Source: Promethearchaeota archaeon
Lineage (GTDB): Archaea > Asgardarchaeota > Lokiarchaeia > Sigyniarchaeales > SOKP01
Reading direction: 5' to 3'
DNA: 63,998 nucleotides
Assembly (NCBI GenBank): GCA_016840165.1
Contig: JAEOSU010000031.1
Span: 1 to 63,998, forward strand
A program made the position numbers and the translations under genes. Position 1 is the stretch's first letter; each line of letters opens with the position of its first letter. Under the pieces are notes generated by a model. The model searched no databases. It saw only the letters and a list, made by a program, of their open reading frames with translations, and was not told the origin of the DNA. Below, one piece after another: positions 17,901 to 24,619 of this stretch.

Positions 17901-18047
17901 GATCATTTGCCAACCGACTGGGAGAAAATAAAAGACATTTGGAAGCTATATAGGAACGGGGAGATTGATTTAAAGACCTTTCTCAAAGAGGGAGTTAAAA
18001 TAGTAGGCAAACGCTTTATCAAGAAAATTATCGAAAAGTATGTATAG
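14916..18047 (+). CDS. Large helical scaffold with repeat modules, winged helix, beta-sandwich and C-terminal helical domain
   Basis: A 1043-residue soluble protein, Lys/Glu rich. After an N-terminal charged region come three copies of a helical repeat of about 50 residues (near 465-515, 525-575, 600-650; last copy ELRAELTIIGNRIINFDF). Residues 655-705 read like a PCI-type winged helix (YEEIELLELASRLNIN, MILKTEIDAS). A beta-sandwich follows (735-865; KVKVKNDSSFVMTNIQV), resembling appendage or Ig-like folds. The last 110 residues are helical and align with the C-terminus of the membrane TIR protein at 51725 (DIEAYLKDHL against DIERFLRKNL). The central repeat also occurs before the TIR of the WD40 protein. 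Inference: a scaffold or adaptor in the same TIR network. No enzyme motif seen. Confidence 0.8.
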   Translation: MIGNYGTYHSKREYKKELKNREKIGKDAERERLKEKEIDDKKKQLLRPYKLTLGLIKNQKYLGLEKESYLNSQLFLNILKKAKFGKFKGLGDDLIKDADSWKYWHHFHKFKEETPPKFNGDVNDLNLMVKQEVKEYISDMEKNLAPILKEEKEIIDDLINKYKVETGSGDFLVRPLELGSHYRSQLYDYGFDILLRVGRYQDTVDMLHQYSRDFGDESDGNRIIRYYSLDNRPEVWDNKRKRNIKNRNYKKWVAEYSSKIEFKIDKIVYKIEKELQEKQRQSHRDIEKILKMSISVENLLELFSEIINLVTKYWSSQRWKEISAQKMLSLKNAHPDYYLKFKNYIQEIIKIWDNLLLELDLKVNHINQLNQKEDFSTALTQVNFLKTFMDPINSYFKQWGDSNTELLTKIGIGVDKFLALNASYENLKNDVLRNQKLATQREEEIKYTEFKESQDKVRIEISNVFPEIDDLISQLNFSAAISKNEYILRKAKDYQLDDIIQKIESFRSKCEMLKNDFDTLNNNLSLIDKNISYEDYDSSLKLCLEGLKTAKMDRFQDLYNEYEEKKILVESLIEEKEKAIAKQNEIKREKKRREKELRAELTIIGNRIINFDFAKAIRGTEAILTQAVEFDLLELQPEITQKITDYKIQQQAFNEIKRIAQIYEEIELLELASRLNINFDVLKNMIENMILKTEIDASIKNKVLKINKSITNALKEDQTIEKPIEEKKLVKTKDFHILRGGNWKIEGDRSIFHYKVKVKNDSSFVMTNIQVILGGIPAGLELISDKLIEFPILNPRREIAPTFKLIATDNCVGNEILSSVNFTDQNGTLHTIQTDPFEIKYVCNLLNPKEISKEEFDIKTELMDYKRFSIMSDHSIEHLEQKIASIVKECNFSLLQEIKSAQMEGYRKFEGFAQGIYDKQDVGISLILKEVENGTEVAVKAMSERSEKLTDILKDFNIKLDDIKDINELILEYTSHIEELFVQLGKLDDIEAYLKDHLPTDWEKIKDIWKLYRNGEIDLKTFLKEGVKIVGKRFIKKIIEKYV

Positions 18048-18074
18048 TCCTCGTTTTATAAAGAAAATCGTATA

Positions 18075-18440
18075 CTATTTCAAGATAGTGTGATATAAAA
18101 ATCCAAGTCCATGTGGGGTCGCTTTCCACCCGCTTTCGGTATTCATAAGAAAAAATAATTGTTCAAGCATCGATAAATGATAGTTCAATTGGTCCTCCTC
18201 TAATTGAAACTTATCCTTAATATCCTCAAAAGATCGAGCATGAATATCGATAAATTTCAGAAGTTCTCGTCTCATTTCATTGGTCATGACTGAATAAAGG
18301 TGATCGTGTTCTGCCCTCGGGTCAATATGTTCTGTTTTTTTTAAATATTCATTCATTTCCTCTTTGTTTAAGCAACATTTGTCTAAAATATCATGACTTC
18401 CAACAAAAGTTGAATGATAAATATCTTCGTCCTCTTTCAT
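18075..18440 (-). CDS. Winged-helix (ArsR-like) DNA-binding protein
   Basis: 121 residues. From about residue 50, TNEMRRELLKFIDIHARSF and DQLNYHLSMLEQLFFL form a winged helix-turn-helix in the ArsR/MarR style, with the recognition helix in NYHLSMLEQL. The N-terminal 45 residues are acidic and unassigned; they include a tandem Cys pair (DKCCLNK). It is convergent with the scaffold gene. A local transcription regulator; target unknown. Confidence 0.7.
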   Translation of the reverse strand: MKEDEDIYHSTFVGSHDILDKCCLNKEEMNEYLKKTEHIDPRAEHDHLYSVMTNEMRRELLKFIDIHARSFEDIKDKFQLEEDQLNYHLSMLEQLFFLMNTESGWKATPHGLGFLYHTILK

Positions 18441-18612
18441 ATTGAATCATAAGAAAAGCTTATTTTTAATTCTTACATAGTGACAAGAAAGAATAATAGA
18501 AAAAAAATAGAATTCTCTTAGGAGTGACTAAGTAAATATTTTCTTTTCACTTTAAAGATCTAAAACCCACTATAGGAGAAATAAAAATAATAATTGAATA
18601 TTCTATGTTACT

Positions 18613-19059
18613 ATGAACGATCAATTAACCGAAATACAAGAGCGAGTTTTACATCATCAAGACTCAACGCGAGTCAAAATACGATTTAATGACACCGATG
18701 CTATGGGAATTGTGCATTTTAAGAACTATATGGTATATTTTGATGATGGATTTGTGAGTTTTATGAATTCAATTGGAGGAAATAAGCCAATTGAGCAATT
18801 TATTTACGAGGGATTTGGGTTAGGGCTAAAACATGTTGATATCACCTATGAAAATACCGCAAAGTTTGGAGATTATATTATAGTGAAAACACAAATAGAA
18901 AAAATTGGCAAAAAATCCTTCACGTTTTTCCATGAGCTTTTTCGAGAGTCTGATGGTAAACGCGTAGCCCTTGTAAAAGCCACTCGTTTTGTTATGGATT
19001 TAAATACGAAAAAGTTAAGGGATATTTTGCTTTTTTTTAAGGAATTTTTGGAGGAATAG
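18613..19059 (+). CDS. Hotdog acyl-CoA thioesterase (YbgC/4HBT type)
   Basis: 148 residues with the 4-hydroxybenzoyl-CoA thioesterase signature RFNDTDAMGIVHFKNY near residues 25-40, where the Asp is the expected catalytic residue. The remainder follows the single-hotdog pattern (KFGDYIIVKTQIEKIGKKSF) at the usual length. It should hydrolyse short or aryl acyl-CoA; substrate not predictable. It stands alone in orientation between two minus-strand genes. Confidence 0.85.
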   Translation: MNDQLTEIQERVLHHQDSTRVKIRFNDTDAMGIVHFKNYMVYFDDGFVSFMNSIGGNKPIEQFIYEGFGLGLKHVDITYENTAKFGDYIIVKTQIEKIGKKSFTFFHELFRESDGKRVALVKATRFVMDLNTKKLRDILLFFKEFLEE

Positions 19060-19150
19060 AGGCAATAAAAATTATCTTCTTAATTTGAATATCCTTATTT
19101 AACTTGTAAAGTAAAATTAATTGTTAGCAATTGATTTAACGGGAAGATTC

Positions 19151-20758
19151 TTAATCAGAAATTAAATGATTTTTAAAATCCTCTCTTTTTACTGCTCGTA
19201 CATATTTCTCTTCACCACAATGTTCACAATATTGATGGACTGTAGTAAATTTTTGGCATTTATCGCAATAATGCTTATAGGTTTTTCTATACATTTTCCA
19301 TTTTTCTTTTATATCTGCGGGTACCTTATAATATCTCCTGACAATTATAGTAACGAGAGCTGTAGGTGTGATAACAGATATAATAATAATAATCGTAATC
19401 AATTCAGGGGTAATGAATAGCGACTGTGTGAGCTCTGTTAGCCCATACGCATAATAAATATCAAGCTCATTATTTCTTCCATCTGTCCATGCAATATGAG
19501 GAACCCTATTATGATCTAATTGAATTGCAAAATACTCACCGGGACGATAGAAATAATTGGGAGTATCATCATCTGCAATAACAACCTGATTGGAAAAGGT
19601 AGGATTATCTCGATTTTCACCTGTAAAATTTAATGTCCTGTAATAAGGACGATAATAAGCTTCATATTCACTATAGTACACAATATGAAGAGTATTATTG
19701 GAATCAATCACCATATCGGGATTCCACTGATGTCCCAAAATTGAAGGATTTACTAAGATTCGGTCACTCCAATTTTTCCCAAAATTATCTGAATATCGCA
19801 ACCATACGTCCCAATTTGAACTAAATTCATCTGCCCATAATAAATAGAGTCTATCAGTGTTATCAAATTTAATTAAGGGTAGCGTTGTTTTTCCTGTTCC
19901 ATAACCAGCAAAATTTCCATCCGTATTAACCATCTTTGGTGCTGAAAATGTAAACCCCCCGTCAATACTTTTAGAAAATAATAAATTTCCCCCACTATCT
20001 GGAATCCAACTCCATGCTACATGCGGCTCCCCTGTACTATTTAGAGTTACATAAGGACCGATATAATACTCATCTTCTCCTAATGTAGAAATTTCTTGAT
20101 ATGAATCACCTCCATCCATCGAACGACTCAAGCGAACTGTTGCATTGCCATCAGAGACAGTTAAATCAACATCATCATAAACTAAATACACAATATTGTT
20201 ATTACCTACCATAAAAGTCTCTTTATCCGCAAAATAAGTGTTATTTGTAGCATTAACCAGTTTCCATGATTGTCCATAATCCGTGCTTTTTGCGATAGTA
20301 ATCTGACTTAAATAGCCAAGAGGATTATTAAAATACCTTGATTCAAATTCAAGATAAGCATAATATAGAGTCCCATTAAACCAACATAACCAAGGATCAG
20401 ACTGGTGCGTTTCTAAATCATCATACATGGGCATATTGTAGGGGTTGGTCCAAGTGTGTCCGTTGTCCTGTGATTGGACTATACTCACGCGAACACCTGG
20501 TCCATAATGAGTTTCGGCGTTTTTCCAACCTGCAAAAATAATTCCATTATCCGCAATTGCTATCGAAACTTCAACGTGATGAGCATAAAATGTATCATCA
20601 GTAGAAAGTAAAAGATTTCTTGAGAATCCCATAATCTCTTGTACTGATGTTTGTGAGGCCTTAATCAAACCACTTTGGTAGCCAGATACAAAAGATGAAC
20701 AGATAGGTAAAAATAAGGTGATTAGAAAGATACTGATGATATAATATTTTCTTTTCAT
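19151..20758 (-). CDS. Exported BNR/Asp-box propeller with membrane anchor and zinc ribbon
   Basis: 535 residues. A signal peptide (MKRKYY then IISIFLITLFLPICSS) is followed by five Asp-box repeats (SQDNGHTW, STDYGQSW, SMDGGDSY, SIDGGFTF, SDNFGKNW) of a six-bladed sialidase-like propeller. The sialidase Arg triad is not evident, so hydrolase activity is not claimed. A membrane segment (about 455-480) and a C-terminal CDKC...CEHC ribbon follow. The layout (outside domain, one helix, inside zinc ribbon) matches the serine protease at 12833. Probably surface recognition or binding. Confidence 0.8.
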   Translation of the reverse strand: MKRKYYIISIFLITLFLPICSSFVSGYQSGLIKASQTSVQEIMGFSRNLLLSTDDTFYAHHVEVSIAIADNGIIFAGWKNAETHYGPGVRVSIVQSQDNGHTWTNPYNMPMYDDLETHQSDPWLCWFNGTLYYAYLEFESRYFNNPLGYLSQITIAKSTDYGQSWKLVNATNNTYFADKETFMVGNNNIVYLVYDDVDLTVSDGNATVRLSRSMDGGDSYQEISTLGEDEYYIGPYVTLNSTGEPHVAWSWIPDSGGNLLFSKSIDGGFTFSAPKMVNTDGNFAGYGTGKTTLPLIKFDNTDRLYLLWADEFSSNWDVWLRYSDNFGKNWSDRILVNPSILGHQWNPDMVIDSNNTLHIVYYSEYEAYYRPYYRTLNFTGENRDNPTFSNQVVIADDDTPNYFYRPGEYFAIQLDHNRVPHIAWTDGRNNELDIYYAYGLTELTQSLFITPELITIIIIISVITPTALVTIIVRRYYKVPADIKEKWKMYRKTYKHYCDKCQKFTTVHQYCEHCGEEKYVRAVKREDFKNHLISD

Positions 20759-20993
20759 TTTTCTTCAGAAAATTCATATTTAGGTTAAAATTATGGATTC
20801 TGATATAATCAGACCTAGTTTAAATAGCTCTAGGATAGTAAATTTATATTATTTTGCCTTAATGAATTTCTATTTATTAATCTGAAAACTATTGAAATGG
20901 GTATATCTAATTTATGATTTATAACGTAAAGTTTTAGATAATAGCAAAAAGATGTTATATAAACAACAAAATGTTAAATTAGGGTACATAGTT

Positions 20994-21968
20994 ATGAAAG
21001 CAATTATATGGACAGATTATGGACCACCAGATGTACTTCAACTTAAAGATATTGAAAAACCTACTCCCAAAGATAATGAAATCTTAATCAAGATACGTGC
21101 GACCTCAGTAACAGCAGGAGATTGTGAGATGCGGGCGATGAAGGTTGGTTTGTTATATAGATTTTTTATGCGACTATTTATTGGTCTTAGAAAACCAAAG
21201 AGAATAACTATATTAGGAATGGAGTTAGCCGGGGAGATAGAGAAAGTGGGAAAAGAGGTTGAATCATTTAAGGAAGGGGACCAAATTTTTGCAGCTACCG
21301 ACTTTAGTAATGTAGGAACTTATGCTGAATATATAAGTCTACCTGTAGAATCTAAGGGTGGGGTGGTTGCTATAAAGCCAACCAATATTAGTTTTGAAGA
21401 AGCGGCTGTTGTTCCTGTTGGCGGTCTTGAAGCATTACATTTTATAGGAAATGGAAATGTTAAAAATGGACAAAAAGTTTTAATAAATGGGGCTGGGGGA
21501 AGTATAGGTACTTTTGCGGTTCAACTTGCTAAGTACTTTGGGGCGGAAGTGACCGGTGTAGATGGTACAGAGAAATTAGAAATGCTTCGTTCTATAGGTA
21601 TTGACCATGTTATTGATTACACTCAAGAAGATTTCACAGATAGGGATGAGAGATATGATGTTATTTTTGATGTAGTTGGTAAGCGAGCTTTTTCAGACTT
21701 TAAAAAATCGCTAAAGAAAAAAGGGCTACTTCTTTTTGCTAATCCTAAACTATTACATAAACCTCGAGGTCGATTTTCACCAATAAAAGTAAAAGCTGGG
21801 ACATCAAGCCCAACGGAGAAAGATCTACTCTTTCTTAAAGAACTCATCGAGGCGGGAAAACTAAGATCGATTATTGATAAGATCTATCCATTAGAAGAAG
21901 CTGTAGAGGCTCACAGATATGTTGAGACGGGACAAAAGAAGGGACACGTTGTTATCACTGTTAAATAG
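20994..21968 (+). CDS. Zinc-independent MDR family oxidoreductase (quinone oxidoreductase-like)
   Basis: About 324 residues from the ATG at 20994 (MKAIIWTDYGPPDVLQLKD), which matches the family's typical start; the frame extends to 20952. It has a GroES-like N-terminal domain and a Rossmann motif GAGGSIGTFAVQLAKYFGAE. The catalytic zinc Cys/His set is absent, placing it with NAD(P)H:quinone oxidoreductase/enoyl reductase-like MDR proteins. Probably uses NADPH; substrate unknown. Apparently monocistronic. Confidence 0.87.
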   Translation: MKAIIWTDYGPPDVLQLKDIEKPTPKDNEILIKIRATSVTAGDCEMRAMKVGLLYRFFMRLFIGLRKPKRITILGMELAGEIEKVGKEVESFKEGDQIFAATDFSNVGTYAEYISLPVESKGGVVAIKPTNISFEEAAVVPVGGLEALHFIGNGNVKNGQKVLINGAGGSIGTFAVQLAKYFGAEVTGVDGTEKLEMLRSIGIDHVIDYTQEDFTDRDERYDVIFDVVGKRAFSDFKKSLKKKGLLLFANPKLLHKPRGRFSPIKVKAGTSSPTEKDLLFLKELIEAGKLRSIIDKIYPLEEAVEAHRYVETGQKKGHVVITVK

Positions 21969-22142
21969 GAAAAATGTCCAAAAATAATTTAAATTAATTA
22001 AAAACTCTTTTTGATTTTCATAAAGAATAAGGGATAAAATCATATCTCAATTGGGATTCAAAACTTATAAGATCAAAAATAATTAAATATAATTCATGTC
22101 TAAATGTATTTTAAAGCTGAATAGAAAAATCTGAGTTTGAAT

Positions 22143-23483
22143 ATGGTAAAATGTGCTTTTTGTAAAAAAGAAACAGGATATCTTCCATTTCATTGTAAAT
22201 ATTGCGGAAACTCGTTTTGTAGTGAGCATCGGCTCCCTGAAAACCATAATTGCACATTTGAGATCCCGAATAGAGAAGTTGATAAAAAATCGAGCAAATC
22301 ACCATTTAATGATAATCATATTGAAGAGAAAAAGGTTAGAGAGTTCAGTTTAAAACCAAAACTACAATTTGACGATGATTCTGTCGTCCTAAAAGATCAG
22401 GACTTTATGTTAATAAGACATGGGGATAAACTCGTTGCTGATGTATATAGAGATTCAAGTTCTCCATTTATATTGCCTGATCAAATGCCCCCAATTGGGA
22501 TAATACGAAAAATATGGGATTTCATTGAAAATTCAAAAGAAAAGAAGTTTAACGCTATTTTAATCGAATTAATTGATAATCTATCAGAATCCAACTTTAA
22601 TCTCGTCCCAGAGGAAATAAAGTTTTTACTCGAATGGTCCATAGAAGAAGAGAAATACGGGCTTTCCCCGTATATGATACATCTAACCCTCTCCGAGAGA
22701 CGAAAATTTGAAAATCAAAAAGTGGAAATAACGGGTCCAACAGATCCTAATGGAGAAACGATTTACTACTATCCATTTAATCCTACAACGTTTCATTATA
22801 CAACCCTTAATCAACCTGATTATATATTTACTGATCAAAGTTTTATTAGTATGTATAGGGGGCATATATCCGGATTAGTTATTCAAGGTGCCTTAGAACT
22901 TCCTGAATCTTTAAGGAATCTTTCGAGACTCAAGTTTTTATGCATTACCGACCTAGCACTTAAAAGTCTTCCACATTCATTTAAAAATCTTACAAATTTG
23001 CGGTATCTATACTTTTATAATACCGAATTGGAAGGATTTCCAGAAAATATAACTAAATTCCCTAAACTAAGAGGACTTGGATTACAAGGTATAAAGTTAG
23101 ATTATATTCCTGAAATGGTTAAGAGAATAGCTTATAAATATTATTCACGGACATATATAAAGGAAGGGGTTAGTAAAGACGATGCTAACGTGTTAGGGCT
23201 TCTTGAAATCTTAACAGGAATACAGATTGTTCCTTTTGATATAGCTTGGAGTACATCTACCTTGCCTACGCATTATCAATTGAATGAACAAGGAAAGATT
23301 ACCTCTCTTTGGTTTAATGACCCAACTTGGGATTCACCATTAACATATATACCAGAGGAACTTCAGAAATTAGACCATCTTGAAGATTTGACTATCGAAA
23401 CGTTTTCGGAAGATAAAATCACTATTCCTGAATCACTTAAATTTTTTTTAAAATCTATCAAATTCGAATTTTATCGAAATTAG
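22143..23483 (+). CDS. AN1 zinc finger - leucine-rich repeat protein
   Basis: 446 residues from the ATG at 22143 (a TTG lies two codons upstream). Residues 4-39 form an AN1 zinc finger, spaced C-x2-C-x9-C-x2-C-x4-C-x2-H-x5-H-x-C (ending HRLPENHNC). After a linker and an uncharacterised middle section, leucine-rich repeats begin near residue 240 (LPESLRNLSRLKFL, LPHSFKNLTNLRYL, FPENITKFPKLRGL) and resume near 400 (IPEELQKLDHLEDL). AN1 fingers are common in eukaryotic ubiquitin and stress proteins and also occur in archaea. Probably protein-protein interaction; partner unknown. Confidence 0.85.
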   Translation: MVKCAFCKKETGYLPFHCKYCGNSFCSEHRLPENHNCTFEIPNREVDKKSSKSPFNDNHIEEKKVREFSLKPKLQFDDDSVVLKDQDFMLIRHGDKLVADVYRDSSSPFILPDQMPPIGIIRKIWDFIENSKEKKFNAILIELIDNLSESNFNLVPEEIKFLLEWSIEEEKYGLSPYMIHLTLSERRKFENQKVEITGPTDPNGETIYYYPFNPTTFHYTTLNQPDYIFTDQSFISMYRGHISGLVIQGALELPESLRNLSRLKFLCITDLALKSLPHSFKNLTNLRYLYFYNTELEGFPENITKFPKLRGLGLQGIKLDYIPEMVKRIAYKYYSRTYIKEGVSKDDANVLGLLEILTGIQIVPFDIAWSTSTLPTHYQLNEQGKITSLWFNDPTWDSPLTYIPEELQKLDHLEDLTIETFSEDKITIPESLKFFLKSIKFEFYRN

Positions 23484-23548
23484 TTATTTGGAAGCTAAAG
23501 TTGACCTAAAAACCATTTATTTTTCCATTGCATAAAACTATTTTGGGA

Positions 23549-23743
23549 CTAATTTTCTTTTTTAATTCTTTTATAATCGGCAACCGCATAATGCCAAATT
23601 GCTTCGATTAAAAAGAAAAGTGCCAAAAACCCAAAAACAGTGGACCACCATTCTGCTTTAAAAAAGGACCAAATTAGTACCATTATCATGCCAGTAATCA
23701 ATAATATTGAACCATGGAATTCCAATTGAGTAATTCTATTCAT
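23549..23743 (-). CDS. Small two-helix membrane protein
   Basis: 64 residues with two hydrophobic helices (about 11-28 and 34-52) and a basic C-terminus (DYKRIKKEN). A GAGGT Shine-Dalgarno sequence lies about 8 nt before the ATG, which supports translation. No family recognised. Confidence 0.6.
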   Translation of the reverse strand: MNRITQLEFHGSILLITGMIMVLIWSFFKAEWWSTVFGFLALFFLIEAIWHYAVADYKRIKKEN

Positions 23744-23887
23744 TTTTTTAACCTCATTACTGATTTCATTTGATTTTGATTTTATTATTTAAATAGAATT
23801 TCAATTTCTATTAAAAAGATTACGAACCCAGTTTCTTTATCTTAGCTTTGATTACTACTCTTTACTGAATTCATGAGTAGAAATAAA

Positions 23888-23950
23888 GAATTTTAAAAGG
23901 TAATAGAGAATTATGGTAATCATATGATAAAAAAAGGAATTTTAAAAGGT
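23888..23950 (+). repeat. 14-bp direct repeat straddling a start codon
   Basis: gaattttaaaaggt occurs at 23888-23901 in the leader and again at 23937-23950 inside the first codons of the next gene, 49 bp apart. It may be chance in AT-rich DNA, or a duplicated ribosome-binding or operator element. Confidence 0.35.
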
Positions 23951-24616
23951 GCCAACCGAAAGGAAACGAGCTGGGAAAGAGCAAAAGTAGCCTTAAAAGA
24001 ACCATTTGAAGAAGCATTAGATACATTTAGAAAAGAAGTACTGAGTCGAGAAGATTTTGATCCTACTGCCTTATTACAATTTGGGTTTTTTATGTCTATG
24101 GCTGTTATAAATATACTCAAAGAAGCTGAATCGGAATTAGGAAAAAAAGGACAAGAGGTTATAATTAATGCGCTAATTAATACCGGTTATGATGTGGGAC
24201 GTCAAATGATTGATCCTGAGAAAATCCCAAAAAATATTTCGGATATAGAATTAATGAGTTATTTAGCGACAATAATTAACACGCAAGCATGGACTTCAAT
24301 TGAAGATCCTCGAATTGATAATGAGGATAAATGCTCTTTTGATATTCTCTGGTGTCCTCTCCAAGATGTTTACTCTGCGTTTGATTGTAGAGTCCAGAGA
24401 TATTTGGTCCAGGGGATTGTTAATTACTTTCGGGAAAGTGTATTTGATAAAAGCGATTTTCAAATTTATTTTAAATCAACTATTCCCACAGGAGCTGAGT
24501 GCTGTGAATTTGTCATTGAAAGAAAGAAGCCGGGAGAACCTGACAAGTGGGAAACATATTCGAAACAACTTGAAGAAAAAGCTTTAAAAAGTAAAAAATC
24601 GAAAAAAGATATGTGA
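23924..24616 (+). CDS. ATC-hydrolase-like (L-2-amino-thiazoline-4-carboxylate hydrolase family) protein
   Basis: 230 residues. A helical first half (NTGYDVGRQM) leads to a Cys-bearing C-terminal region with CSFDILWCPLQDVYSAFDCRV and GAECCEFVIERKKP, the spacing I associate with the ATC_hydrolase/V4R-like fold found in many anaerobes. The Cys residues could bind metal or act in catalysis. The original family name comes from a cysteine biosynthesis enzyme, but the actual substrate of archaeal members is not established. The C-terminal tail is Lys rich. Monocistronic. Confidence 0.6.
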   Translation: MIKKGILKGANRKETSWERAKVALKEPFEEALDTFRKEVLSREDFDPTALLQFGFFMSMAVINILKEAESELGKKGQEVIINALINTGYDVGRQMIDPEKIPKNISDIELMSYLATIINTQAWTSIEDPRIDNEDKCSFDILWCPLQDVYSAFDCRVQRYLVQGIVNYFRESVFDKSDFQIYFKSTIPTGAECCEFVIERKKPGEPDKWETYSKQLEEKALKSKKSKKDM

Positions 24617-24619
24617 AAT

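Noticed and set aside
19151..20758. Active sialidase
   Set aside because: Asp boxes are present, but the Arg triad and Tyr/Glu nucleophile pair are not evident.
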